From contig JAQNCM010000173.1 in NCBI GenBank assembly GCA_029237615.1, positions 1-33,738 of the forward strand: DNA of 33,738 nucleotides, given 5' to 3'. The DNA is from Mucilaginibacter sp. (GTDB lineage: Bacteria > Bacteroidota > Bacteroidia > Sphingobacteriales > Sphingobacteriaceae). Below the pieces are notes generated by a model. It had not been told where the DNA came from, made no database searches, and saw only the letters and a list, made by a program, of their open reading frames with translations. A program made the position numbers and the translations under genes. Below, in pieces: positions 14,378 through 23,199 of this stretch (the stretch's first letter is position 1; each line of letters starts with the position of its first letter).

Positions 14378-14411
14378 TCACCTGTCCTCTCCAAAGGAGA
14401 GGTGTTCAGAA
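14378..14411. repeat. Short hairpin repeat CCTCTCC / GGAGAGG
   Basis: CCTCTCC (14386-14392), loop AAA, GGAGAGG (14396-14402), flanked by CACCTGT and GGTGTTC, which extend the pairing. This 'CTCTCC-TTT-GGAGAG' form is a common intergenic hairpin in Bacteroidetes genomes. It lies between two same-strand genes and has no T-run. Confidence 0.5.
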
Positions 14412-14429
14412 GCTTTATAGTGGATAATA

Positions 14430-14711
14430 TTAAAACAGCACATCAGCAAAATCAGGGGTCATGTTTATTATCTTTTTGGCGTAAGGGCAAAGCGGCAATA
14501 TCTTCATCTGGTGTTCGCGGGCATACTCAACGCCTGCTTTTACCAGCTGCTTGCCCAGCCCTTTGCCTTCATAAGCTTCATCCACCTCTGTGTGAACAAT
14601 GATCATCTTTCCAGGTCCCGAAAAAATATATTGCATCAGGGCTATCTCCTTGCCGTCATCTTCCATAAAAAATATGCCGCGTTTGCCGTCGTTTTTGTTT
14701 TGTATTTCCAT
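14430..14711 (-). CDS. Small GNAT-type N-acetyltransferase (YjdJ-like)
   Basis: 93 residues, the compact GNAT form that lacks the first helices. The acetyl-CoA loop is HTEVDEAYEGKGLGKQLV (40-57), with the Q/R-x-x-G-x-G/A equivalent EGKGLG. The C-terminal KILPLCPYAKKII (70-82) holds the conserved Cys75 of this subgroup. It is a cytoplasmic enzyme with unknown acceptor. The start ATG at 14711 is preceded by AAAGAG. It lies inside the block bracketed by inverted repeats B and C. Confidence 0.85.
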   Translation of the reverse strand: MEIQNKNDGKRGIFFMEDDGKEIALMQYIFSGPGKMIIVHTEVDEAYEGKGLGKQLVKAGVEYAREHQMKILPLCPYAKKIINMTPDFADVLF

Positions 14712-14755
14712 ATTTCTCTTTACGGTTCAAACCAACAGAAAATATTTCTTAAATC

Positions 14756-14877
14756 CATCCTCTTATTGCATAGAGGGGGCGACGAGCGCAGCGAATGCCG
14801 GGTGAGTAGGGTATATGCCTTGCTAAACGGCATTACAAATGTGAACCCATTTTAAATTTGGTAACACTTGGTAACAG
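14756..14877 (-). repeat. Interspersed repeat, CTACTCAC family, copy C (inverted)
   Basis: Read on the minus strand, CTGTTACCAAGTGTTAC is at 14877-14861 and CTACTCAC starts at 14809, 68 bases on, as in copy B. Next come CGGCATTCGCTGCGCTCGTC and CCCCCTCTATGCAATAAGAGG-like sequence, where CCTCT and AGAGG form a small terminal hairpin. Copies B and C face each other across the block 13131-14755. Confidence 0.65.
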
Positions 14878-14910
14878 AATACCGTTACTAAACTGTTCAT
14901 AAAAACCATC

Positions 14911-16317
14911 CTATCTCCAGCCGCCACCCAGTGCACGGTAAAGATTTACTATTGCCTGCAGTTGTTGCAGGTGGTCGTTAACACCGTTAAGGCGGGCTGC
15001 CAGCAGACTTTGTTCTGAGGTCAGTACATCAGTATAATTAGTTGCGGAACTGTAGCGCAGCAGTTGTTGGGTATAATCAACAGCTTTTGTTAAAGCTGCT
15101 ATTTGTTTGCTTCTGGAACTGTCTTTTTCCATGGCAGTTTGATGGGCGTATAATGCGTTTGATACTTCGCTTCCAGCTACCAGCAACGTTTGCTGAAAGT
15201 TGTTAAGTGCTTCCGTTTGTTGAGCCTGTGCTATTTTTAACCTTGCCTTGTTAATGCCCTGGTTAAAAATGGGTTGTGTTAACCCGGCGGCGATATTGTA
15301 AAAAATGGAATTAATAAAAAAGTCCTTCAGCGTTAAATTTGAGAACCCTCCCGATGCAGTTATCGTGAAAGCCGGATAAAAATAGGTATGCGCCGTATTG
15401 GTGTTTTCAAATGCCGCCCTAAAAGCATATTCCGCCTGTTGCACATCGGGCCTGTTTTTTAATAATTGTGCCGGGATGCCGGTTTGCAGGTTGTTAGCTG
15501 GCTGCTGGTCGTCCAGTTTGGTTCGTACTACCGCACCGGGCGGGCGGGCAAGCAGCAGATTAATAATATTCTCCGTTTCGCGGATATTCCGTTTTAAATC
15601 AGGAATCACTACCTCGGCCGCATAGCGGTTTGCCTCGCTTTGTACCACGGCAGCACCGTTAACTACATCGGCTTCCTTTAGGTCCTTCATGGTTTCCATC
15701 TCTTTTAACCGCGATTTTACAGTTTGTTTCGTTATTTCAAGTTGTTTATCAAGTGCCAGTAAAGTGTAATAGTAATTAGCAATATCGGCAATCAGCTGCG
15801 TTTGTACGGCCCTTTTGGCGGCATCTGTCTGCAATAAATTGGCAAATGCTGCTTTTTTAGCACTCTTTAATTTCCCCCATACGTCTGCCTCCCACGAGGT
15901 ACCCAAACCAAGCTGATAAGTGGTGGTTAAAGTGCTGATGTTTATGCCAGCAGGAAAATTTAAGCTTGCCGCCGATTGCTCCGACCGGGTAATGCCCGCA
16001 CTTCCGCTTAATGACGGGTAAAACACAGCTTTAGTTTGTCCGAGCACAGCCTGTGCTTCTGCTATTTTTTGTATAGCATTTTTTAAATTCAGATTTTTGG
16101 ATAAACCTTCACGTATCAGGCCTTTCAAAGCGGTATCAGCAAATAAGGTTTCCCAGGGCATGCTTGCAATAGTTGTAGTGTCGGCTGTGCTTTGTCCGCG
16201 GTAAAGGTTGGCGTTGTTAAGCAGGGGCTGACTGTAGGGCCTTGTTACCTTACATGACAGTGAAGCTCCTATTAATACAAGGATTAAACAACTATATTTT
16301 AAATAGGATTTGCTCAT
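14911..16317 (-). CDS. RND efflux outer-membrane factor (TolC/NodT-type lipoprotein)
   Basis: 468 residues. A lipoprotein signal has the lipobox SLSC (Cys22). The protein shows the repeated long helices of the TolC/OprM family: the paired internal repeats around LGTSWEADVWGKLKSAKKAA and GLTQPIFNQGINKARLKIAQ are typical. It forms the outer-membrane and periplasmic channel of a tripartite pump. It is last in the operon, 17 bases after the pump gene, in the usual adaptor-pump-channel order. No terminator was recognised after it. Confidence 0.93.
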   Translation of the reverse strand: MSKSYLKYSCLILVLIGASLSCKVTRPYSQPLLNNANLYRGQSTADTTTIASMPWETLFADTALKGLIREGLSKNLNLKNAIQKIAEAQAVLGQTKAVFYPSLSGSAGITRSEQSAASLNFPAGINISTLTTTYQLGLGTSWEADVWGKLKSAKKAAFANLLQTDAAKRAVQTQLIADIANYYYTLLALDKQLEITKQTVKSRLKEMETMKDLKEADVVNGAAVVQSEANRYAAEVVIPDLKRNIRETENIINLLLARPPGAVVRTKLDDQQPANNLQTGIPAQLLKNRPDVQQAEYAFRAAFENTNTAHTYFYPAFTITASGGFSNLTLKDFFINSIFYNIAAGLTQPIFNQGINKARLKIAQAQQTEALNNFQQTLLVAGSEVSNALYAHQTAMEKDSSRSKQIAALTKAVDYTQQLLRYSSATNYTDVLTSEQSLLAARLNGVNDHLQQLQAIVNLYRALGGGWR

Positions 16318-16334
16318 TATCTTTTTTGTAAAAT

Positions 16335-19300
16335 TTAAACCGCCGTTGTAATAGCATCATCCTCATCCTCATCGTGCCCACGTTTGCTGCGTATTTTTTC
16401 CTGCAGGGTTTGAAAAATAATAAACAGGATCGGTATTGCAAAAACACCCACAACGGTACCTATAAACATGCCGCCAACAGCACCGGTACCAATTGAGCGG
16501 TTACCAAAAGCACCCGCACCGGTTGAGAACATTAAGGGCATTATACCAAAAATAAATGCAAATGAGGTCATTAAAATGGGTCGTAAACGGGCTTCGGCTC
16601 CTTCAATGGCGGCTTGCACAATATTCATCCCGGCACGCCTGCGGTCCAGTGCAAACTCAACAATTAAAATTGCATTTTTAGAGAGCAGGCCGATAAGCAT
16701 GATAAGGGAGATCTGCACATAAATATTGCTGTCTATACCGGCTATTTTCGCAAAAAGGTAAGTGCCTGTTAAACCGATGGGCAATGATAACAACACAGCG
16801 AAGGGTAAAATATAGCTTTCATATTGCGCGCTCAGTAAAAAATAAACAAATACCAGGCAAAGGATAAATATGTAAAGAGATTGTGTGCCAGATGAAATTT
16901 CTTCGCGTGTTAATCCCGAAAAATCGTAGCCGTAGCCGGGCGGCAGTTTCTCTGCAGCTACAGCTTTTATCGCTTTAATGGCGTCTCCGGTGCTGTAGCC
17001 TGGCTTTGGTAAGCCTGTAACCGATACGGCTGTAAATAAGTTAAAACGCTCTATCGATTCTGGCCCGAATACTTTGGTGAGTGTGATAAACTCGGTAATG
17101 GGCGCCATGGTGCCGTTTGTATTGCGTACAAAAATTTTATTTAAGCCCGTTGGATTAGCACGGTAATCATAATCGGCCAGAACCATTACCCTGTACTGCT
17201 TGCCAAATAGGATAAAATTAGAGGCATACAGGCCACCATAATAACCCTGCAAAGTATTTACTACTGAATTTACCGATATGCCCGCCTCTTTACATTTAGC
17301 TACATTTACATCCACCTGGTACTGTGGGAAATTTGGATTGAAGGAAGTATTGGTATTCTGAATTTCGGGGCGTTTATTTAATGCCGCTAAAAAGTCGCCG
17401 GTGACTTTAAAAAGTTCTGATGGGGTGTGGCCGCCTTTATCCTGCAGCTGGAATTGAAAACCGCTGCCGGCACCAAAACCCTGTATGGTCGGGGGCGAGA
17501 AAAAGAAAATGTTAGCCTCGTGAATACCGCCTATTTTTGAATAAAGCTGGCCGATAACGCTTTGGATATTGTCATTTTTCCTTTGATCCCATGTTTTTAG
17601 CTTGACGATCACCATGCCGTAGGCGCTTCCGCTGCCCGCTAAAAAATTAAACCCGACTATCTGCAACGATTTTCGTACCGACGGCAGTGCGCGGGCTATG
17701 CTGTCAATCTTTTTGGTGATAGCGGCGGTACGCTGCATGCCCGATGCCGGTGGCAAACTGATACTGGCGAAAATTGTTCCCTGGTCTTCGCTGGGAACAA
17801 AGCTGGATGGCGTGGTTTTAATAAGAATGCCTAAGGACAGTGCGAATAGGGCTATTACAATTACTACTATCCATTTTTTATTGGCCAAAAAGCCAACAGA
17901 GCGTTTATAGTTATTAACCACTGTAAAAAAAGCAGAATCAAAGCGGGTATAGAACCAGTTAAACCAGCGTTTCTTTTTATGTTCTTCGGAGTGCGGCTTC
18001 AAAAATATGGCACATAAAGCCGGACTCAAGGTTAAGGCGTTTACTGCTGAAAGCAGGATTGCTACCGCCAGCGTGATGCCAAACTGTTTATAAAATACGC
18101 CTGTGGATCCCGTAATAAACGTAACCGGCAAAAATACGGCCGACATAACAAGGGTGATGGAGATGATGGCTCCTGCTATTTCGCTCATCGCGTCTACTGA
18201 AGCTTTGCGGGCCGATTTATAGCCTTTATCCAGTTTGGCATGCACAGCCTCAACTACCACAATGGCGTCATCCACAACAATCCCTATTGCAAGCACCATT
18301 GCAAATAGCGTGAGCAGGTTTATGGTAAAACCAAACAGACTTAAAAAAAAGAAGGTACCTACAATTGCCACCGGTACTGCAATAGCCGGAATAAGGGTTG
18401 AACGGAAATCCTGCAGAAAAATAAATACAACAATAAACACCAATATGAAGGCCTCAACCAGTGTGCTGATCACTTTTTCGATAGAGGCGTTAAGATATTC
18501 ATTGGCATCAACCATGTAGGTGATCTTTAATCCTTTCGGGAAAGACGCCGAAGCAGTTTCGAGAATGCTTTTTGTTTGGTTTATTACATCGCGGGCATTG
18601 GATCCTGATGCCTGGGTAATGCCCACACCAATGGAGGGCAGGCCATTTGTTTTCAGGTCGACAGAGTAATCCATTGCGCCCAGCTCGATGCGTGCTACAT
18701 CGTTTAAGTGTAATAACTGGCCTTTACCTACTGATTTTAAAATGATGTTCCCAAATTCAGCAGTGTTTTTTAGCCTCCCGGTATATCTTATTACATATTG
18801 AAACGACTCATCGCTGTTTTCTCCGAACTTGCCTGGCGCTGCCTCAATATTCTGTTCATTTAAGGCATTGGTTATGTCATCAGGAATGAGTCCATAACGC
18901 GACATTACATCCGGCTTTAACCATATCCGCATGGAGTAATCCCTCGATGTGAAGATCTGCGTATTACCTACGCCGTTTACACGCTGAATGGCCGGCACCA
19001 GGTTTATCTTTGCATAATTTTGCAGAAAGGTTGCATCAAAAGTTTTGTTATCGCTCGAGAGGACAAATATAAGCAGGTTGCTGTTTTGGCTTTTAGTTAC
19101 TGTAACACCTGCCTGGGTAACTACCTGTGGCAAAAGACTGGTAGCACGTGACACGCGGTTTTGAACGTTTACAGCAGCAAGGTCGGGATTGGTACCTACC
19201 TTAAAAAAAATTGAAATAGATGCCGACCCATCATTACCTGCAGATGAGGTTATGTAGGTCATGTTCTCAACCCCGTTTATCTGTTCTTCCAGGGGGATGA

Positions 19301-19484
19301 TCACACTCTTAAGCACCACATCGGCATTGGCACCACTATAATTAGCAGATACCTGCACGGTGGGCGGTGCTATATCCGGGTATTGTGAAATGGGAAGGTT
19401 TACCAACCCGATCACTCCCAGGATAACAAGCAATACCGAGATGACAGTGGATAATACAGGCCGCTCTATGAATCTTTTTAACAT
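16335..19484 (-). CDS. RND family efflux pump permease, HAE1 (AcrB-like)
   Basis: 1049 residues, the full length of hydrophobe/amphiphile RND pumps. The N-terminus MLKRFIERPVLSTVISVLLV is the first membrane helix. The proton-relay residues are present: Asp405/Asp406 in GIVVDDAIVVVE, Lys936 in LLSKNAILIVEF and Arg966 in ARLRPILMTS. Two large periplasmic loops have the porter-domain texture (for example GVENMTYITSSAGNDGS). It exports drugs, bile-like compounds or other amphiphiles using the proton gradient. The acidic C-terminal tail (GHDEDEDDAITTAV) is cytoplasmic. It is preceded by the adaptor gene (90-base gap) and followed by the channel gene. Confidence 0.96.
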   Translation of the reverse strand: MLKRFIERPVLSTVISVLLVILGVIGLVNLPISQYPDIAPPTVQVSANYSGANADVVLKSVIIPLEEQINGVENMTYITSSAGNDGSASISIFFKVGTNPDLAAVNVQNRVSRATSLLPQVVTQAGVTVTKSQNSNLLIFVLSSDNKTFDATFLQNYAKINLVPAIQRVNGVGNTQIFTSRDYSMRIWLKPDVMSRYGLIPDDITNALNEQNIEAAPGKFGENSDESFQYVIRYTGRLKNTAEFGNIILKSVGKGQLLHLNDVARIELGAMDYSVDLKTNGLPSIGVGITQASGSNARDVINQTKSILETASASFPKGLKITYMVDANEYLNASIEKVISTLVEAFILVFIVVFIFLQDFRSTLIPAIAVPVAIVGTFFFLSLFGFTINLLTLFAMVLAIGIVVDDAIVVVEAVHAKLDKGYKSARKASVDAMSEIAGAIISITLVMSAVFLPVTFITGSTGVFYKQFGITLAVAILLSAVNALTLSPALCAIFLKPHSEEHKKKRWFNWFYTRFDSAFFTVVNNYKRSVGFLANKKWIVVIVIALFALSLGILIKTTPSSFVPSEDQGTIFASISLPPASGMQRTAAITKKIDSIARALPSVRKSLQIVGFNFLAGSGSAYGMVIVKLKTWDQRKNDNIQSVIGQLYSKIGGIHEANIFFFSPPTIQGFGAGSGFQFQLQDKGGHTPSELFKVTGDFLAALNKRPEIQNTNTSFNPNFPQYQVDVNVAKCKEAGISVNSVVNTLQGYYGGLYASNFILFGKQYRVMVLADYDYRANPTGLNKIFVRNTNGTMAPITEFITLTKVFGPESIERFNLFTAVSVTGLPKPGYSTGDAIKAIKAVAAEKLPPGYGYDFSGLTREEISSGTQSLYIFILCLVFVYFLLSAQYESYILPFAVLLSLPIGLTGTYLFAKIAGIDSNIYVQISLIMLIGLLSKNAILIVEFALDRRRAGMNIVQAAIEGAEARLRPILMTSFAFIFGIMPLMFSTGAGAFGNRSIGTGAVGGMFIGTVVGVFAIPILFIIFQTLQEKIRSKRGHDEDEDDAITTAV

Positions 19485-19574
19485 ATTTTTTTGTGTGAGA
19501 GATGTAATACTTTACGCTCCCATTATTGAGATTTCCTTTCCTGCCGACGCACTTGCGCCTTAGTTATCTTGAAT

Positions 19575-20789
19575 TTAATTAAGTCCTTTATAAAGGGTTT
19601 CACCATTAACTTCAACTGGCTTAATTTCGGTTCCGTCTTTTAAATTATTTGCACCTTCGGCAATTATCCTGTCACCGTTTTGCAGCCCTCCTGTTATAAT
19701 GTAAAACTGGCCGGGCGTACTCTCCATAACGGTAATGGCAACATTTTTTATCTTGTTGTGGCTGTCAACCAGGTAAGCAAACCGCTTGTCCTGCAACTCA
19801 TAGGTAACATTCTGTGGAACTGCTATTGCACTTTTAATAGTCTTGGGTATTCTTATAATTGCGCTGCTGCCGCTACGTAACAGCCCCCTTGGATTAGCAA
19901 AAGCCGCTCTGAAGTTGGCAGAACCGGTACTGGTGTTGATGAGACCGTTCACGGTTTCAACCTTTCCCTTGTACGCATAGGCGGTACCATCAGACAGTAC
20001 AAGCGTAACCTGCGGGATGCTATTTAATTTGGCACGAAAGCTTGTATTGCTGCTGTCACGACTAAAACCGAGTAGCTGCTTTTCGTTCATTGCAAAATAG
20101 GCGTAAACAGTAGCTGTATTATAAACGGTAGTTAAGGGATCAGTGGTAGTGCTGGTAACCAGGCTGCCTAACTTATAAGGTAGTGAGCCTATCACGCCGT
20201 TAACGGGGCTTACAATGGTGGTATAGCCTAAATTCATCCGTGCATTTTCCAGTGAGGCTTTAGCCTGTGCCAGGGCAGCCTGCTTTGATTGCAGTGTATA
20301 CTGGGCCGATTCAAGCTCATAACGGCTGATGATTTCTTTTTCTACCAGCGGTTTAACTTTATTAACCTGTAACGTGGCAGTATTGATATCGGCTTCTGCA
20401 GTTTTTATTCCTGCTTCGGCCGTGCGCACTTCCTGTTCATATTGCGGCGCTTTTATCTTGAATAATAACTGCCCCTTGTTAACCAGCGAACCTTCATCAA
20501 CATAAATTTTTTCTACATAGCCATCCACCTTCGGTCTTATTTCGATATTCTGAAGACCCTGGATACTTGCCGGATAATCAGTTGTTAAGGTTACCTGCCG
20601 GGGATGCAAAGTAACCACCCTATAAGTTGGTATAGCCTGTGCATTTCCACCATTTTCTTGCTGGCCTTTGCTGCCGCACGAATACAGAAATAGCAAGCCT
20701 GGCAGCGCCAGAACAATTATTTTTTTGTTAAGACTGTAGCAGCCTCGCAAACAATAACAGTAGCTGTGTAAAATTTTATTGATGTTCAT
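19575..20789 (-). CDS. RND efflux periplasmic adaptor (membrane fusion protein), lipoprotein
   Basis: 404 residues. The lipobox LYSC places the lipid-carrying Cys at 38, after an unusually long n-region (MNINKILHSYCYCLRGCYSL). The lipoyl half-motifs (IEIRPKVDGYVEKIYVDEGS and TTIVSPVNGVIGSLPYKLGS) flank a coiled-coil hairpin at about 118-190. Beta-barrel and membrane-proximal domains follow. It links the inner pump to the outer channel. It is first in the operon. The start ATG at 20789 is the only one in frame upstream of the hydrophobic core. Confidence 0.93.
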   Translation of the reverse strand: MNINKILHSYCYCLRGCYSLNKKIIVLALPGLLFLYSCGSKGQQENGGNAQAIPTYRVVTLHPRQVTLTTDYPASIQGLQNIEIRPKVDGYVEKIYVDEGSLVNKGQLLFKIKAPQYEQEVRTAEAGIKTAEADINTATLQVNKVKPLVEKEIISRYELESAQYTLQSKQAALAQAKASLENARMNLGYTTIVSPVNGVIGSLPYKLGSLVTSTTTDPLTTVYNTATVYAYFAMNEKQLLGFSRDSSNTSFRAKLNSIPQVTLVLSDGTAYAYKGKVETVNGLINTSTGSANFRAAFANPRGLLRSGSSAIIRIPKTIKSAIAVPQNVTYELQDKRFAYLVDSHNKIKNVAITVMESTPGQFYIITGGLQNGDRIIAEGANNLKDGTEIKPVEVNGETLYKGLN

Positions 20790-20826
20790 TAAAAATTGTG
20801 ATAGTTTAATCAGGATAACCGGTTGG

Positions 20827-20834
20827 CAAAGATA
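20827..20834 (-). promoter_or_regulatory. -7 promoter element of the RND efflux operon
   Basis: On the minus strand TATCTTTG is an exact TAnnTTTG match, 38 bases before the adaptor ATG. No clear TTTG -33 box was found at the usual spacing. It is the best candidate in the 245-base gap to the LytTR gene. Confidence 0.45.
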
Positions 20835-21034
20835 ATAGCATTTATGATATCGTTCGATGATTTTCGGGTATTCATTTAATAAATTATGATCACGTAAATT
20901 AATTATTTATATCGGGCTGTAGCAATCATCCTAATCAGTTGTAGTTTATTTCCAACGTTTTGCCTTTACTTATTAAGTCTCCGCTAAATGTATTTTGTTA
21001 CAGCAACCTGATAAATTTTTTATTGTGCCGCAGC

Positions 21035-21787
21035 TTATACCCACCTGCTCAAAAACTGGCTGAAGCTTTCTTTATACTGGTCGCCTACGCTGATATTGAT
21101 CTTGCCAATCTGCAGCGCGTTACGGGTAATGGAATTAATCTTATCCAACGAAACAATAAAGGAGCGGTGTACACGCATAAATCGTTTAGGAGGCAGTTTT
21201 TCTTCAAGCGATTTGAGGCTGGTAAGGGATAGTATGGGTTTTTCAGCGCTTTTGAGCCAAACTTTCACATAATCCTTTAAGCCCTCAATATAAAGGATAT
21301 CATTTAACGCAATACGTACCAAATGGTATTCCACTTTTAAAAAGAGGTATTCGTCTTCTATACGCTCTTCGGGAGCAGCAGCAGTGGCCGTTGCCGGGGT
21401 GTTTGATTTTTCGAGCAGTTCACAATAGGCCAATGCTTTATTGGCTGCATGCAAAAACTCTTCGTAGTTAAAGGGTTTCAGCAAATAGTCCAGCGCATCC
21501 ACGCGGTAGCCCTCCAGCGCAAATTGGTTATACGCAGTTGTAAAAATGATACGGGGTTTGTTGCTTTTACTATTGTCCAGCACACGTGCGAGCTCGATAC
21601 CGTTCAAATCGGGCATCTGGATGTCTAAAAACAATACATCTATTTTTTGCGAATGGATGGCTCTTAACGCTTCTACCGCACTGGAGAACTTGCCCGCAAG
21701 CTTTAAAAACGGTGTTTGTTCAATAAACGAAGCCACCAGGCCGAGTGCCAGCGGCTCATCATCAACAGCTATGCAATTTAATATCAT
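21035..21787 (-). CDS. LytTR-type response regulator
   Basis: 250 residues. The receiver domain has Asp9/Asp10 (VDDEP), phospho-acceptor Asp55 (FLDIQMPDLNG), Thr84 and Lys104 (LLKPF). A linker of about 25 residues rich in Ala/Thr/Pro leads to a LytTR DNA-binding domain (about 147-250: YLFLKVEYHLVRIALNDILYIEGLKDYVKVWL ... FMRVHRSFIVSLDKI). Its ATG overlaps the stop of the kinase gene by four bases (ATGA), so the two are translationally coupled. Targets are unknown; the RND operon directly downstream and the barrel-receptor gene across the divergent gap are the natural candidates. Confidence 0.95.
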   Translation of the reverse strand: MILNCIAVDDEPLALGLVASFIEQTPFLKLAGKFSSAVEALRAIHSQKIDVLFLDIQMPDLNGIELARVLDNSKSNKPRIIFTTAYNQFALEGYRVDALDYLLKPFNYEEFLHAANKALAYCELLEKSNTPATATAAAPEERIEDEYLFLKVEYHLVRIALNDILYIEGLKDYVKVWLKSAEKPILSLTSLKSLEEKLPPKRFMRVHRSFIVSLDKINSITRNALQIGKINISVGDQYKESFSQFLSRWV

Positions 21788-22866
21788 GACAGATCGAGCG
21801 TTAAGTGAATCGAATAAATATTTTCAGATGTATTATCATCGATCAGCAAAGTATACTTGCCGGGATATAAAAGGTCGAGCCTGCGGCGGGTATTGTTAAG
21901 CCCTATGCCGCTGCCTTCCTCTAAGTTATTACTTTGTTCTTTAATAATACTATTTACTACAATTAATTCTACCACATTATTTTTTTGTTCAACCACTATG
22001 TTGATGTGACTCTGTTGGGTGGCGCTTACGCCATGTTTAAAAGCATTTTCTATAAAGGGTAAGAATAACATTGGCGCAATAGCCATTTCCCTAAGGGCTG
22101 TAGGTGAGTCAAATTCGATTTTAACCACATCAGTTAACCGCAGCTGCATCAGGCTGATATAGTCTTTTATAAAAGCAATCTCCTGGCTTAACCGGGTAGT
22201 GGCATTCTGCGTATCATACAACACATAACGCATCATTCTTGATAACTGATGGATGGCTTTACGGGAGGTATTGGCGTTTACGAGCGTAAGCGCATAAATA
22301 TTATTAAGGGTATTAAAAAAGAAATGAGGGTTAATCTGTGCCTTCAGAAATGACAGTTCAGAGGTCACCCGGTCCTGCTCCATCTCCTGGTGTACCTGTT
22401 TATCGTGCTGCCATTTTTGTATAGTGGTGATACTTGTGCTGATACCCATAACCAGGGCGCTGGTACCAATAAGGGACGCCAGTATAAAGGGATCCCAATG
22501 ATGACCGTGCGGGCGGTGCTTTTGAGGCACACCTTTGTGAAAAGCAGCATCCATCAACTGGTGCAGGTTTAGCCAATCGTCAACATAGCTGCTAAATATT
22601 GCAATAACAGCCACTACGCTAACTGCTGCCAATAAATAAATACCATTTTGGTTTTTTAATAAAAGTTTGGGTACCAGTACAAACGAATTCAAATAAAACG
22701 CAACTACCAGCAGGATGAATGTGATGCCATTCTTTACCCATAACTGGTAAGGTATTGCGATGTTTAATGTTAACGGCTGAAAGAAAAACAGCATGCCAAG
22801 AACGGCCCATATCAATACATGTATAATTATGGTTACCAGCTTACTTTTGGATTTTGTAATGATCAT
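21784..22866 (-). CDS. LytS/YehU-type sensor histidine kinase with His-rich periplasmic loop
   Basis: 360 residues. Four membrane segments at about 12-29, 47-67, 76-94 and 127-147 precede a cytoplasmic coiled linker. The phospho-acceptor box is AQINPHFFFNTLNNIYAL (His181). The ATP-binding domain has PFIENAFKHG (270-279) and GSGIGLNNTRRRL (318-330). If the N-terminus is inside, residues 95-126 between segments 3 and 4 are periplasmic and hold at least seven histidines, including HRPHGHH (117-123), so metal or pH sensing is possible. It pairs with the overlapping LytTR regulator. Confidence 0.94.
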   Translation of the reverse strand: MIITKSKSKLVTIIIHVLIWAVLGMLFFFQPLTLNIAIPYQLWVKNGITFILLVVAFYLNSFVLVPKLLLKNQNGIYLLAAVSVVAVIAIFSSYVDDWLNLHQLMDAAFHKGVPQKHRPHGHHWDPFILASLIGTSALVMGISTSITTIQKWQHDKQVHQEMEQDRVTSELSFLKAQINPHFFFNTLNNIYALTLVNANTSRKAIHQLSRMMRYVLYDTQNATTRLSQEIAFIKDYISLMQLRLTDVVKIEFDSPTALREMAIAPMLFLPFIENAFKHGVSATQQSHINIVVEQKNNVVELIVVNSIIKEQSNNLEEGSGIGLNNTRRRLDLLYPGKYTLLIDDNTSENIYSIHLTLDLS

Positions 22867-22908
22867 TTCATTGGTTATTAAATTAAGTTAAACAGGTGAT
22901 GGCTGTTA

Positions 22909-22926
22909 TTGCAGATATATCTGCAA
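22909..22926. promoter_or_regulatory. Perfect 18-base palindrome, candidate operator
   Basis: TTGCAGATATATCTGCAA is identical to its own reverse complement. It lies 43 bases upstream of the kinase start codon and downstream of the candidate -7 element at 22976-22983, so it would fall in the mRNA leader or act as a repressor site. It is not followed by a T-run. Confidence 0.5.
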
Positions 22927-22975
22927 ATGAATTAAATATTCACGTAATCAACTACTTAACTGAATGGCAATATTA

Positions 22976-22983
22976 CAAAGGTA
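22976..22983 (-). promoter_or_regulatory. -7 promoter element of the LytS/LytTR operon
   Basis: The minus strand reads TACCTTTG, an exact TAnnTTTG match, about 110 bases before the kinase ATG. A -33 box is not clear. Confidence 0.4.
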
Positions 22984-23199
22984 ATTCTCATAAAGCCAAT
23001 AATAATCTATCAACAGGCAAAACTTACCGACCAGCGGCTAATAATAAACTTTAAAACATTGCTGTTACTAAATGCGTGTTAAAACACTGTTTTTGTAGTG
23101 CAAATAGCGGTTTTTATCTACTTGTTTAACGCGTTGGTCTATTCTGTTTTTTGGTATGCTGGGTTTGGTATTGTTTTGCTATATCTAAATTAAATAAGC

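Larger units (their letters stand above)
22867..23199. other. Divergent regulatory gap between kinase and receptor genes
   Basis: No gene. It holds an 18-base perfect palindrome (22909-22926), a -7 element for the kinase operon (22976-22983, minus strand), and the promoter region of the barrel receptor. The receptor promoter region is T/G-rich and has no exact TAnnTTTG. Confidence 0.6.

Noticed and set aside
14360-14410. Terminator reading of the CCTCTCC/GGAGAGG hairpin
   Set aside because: The T-tract lies apart from the stem on both strands, and the form is that of a widespread intergenic hairpin repeat.
14911-22866. Metal (Cus/Czc-type) efflux system suggested by the His-rich kinase
   Set aside because: The pump has the length and proton-relay text of HAE1 drug-type RND proteins and no visible metal-binding additions; only the kinase loop hints at metals, so it is kept as a hypothesis.
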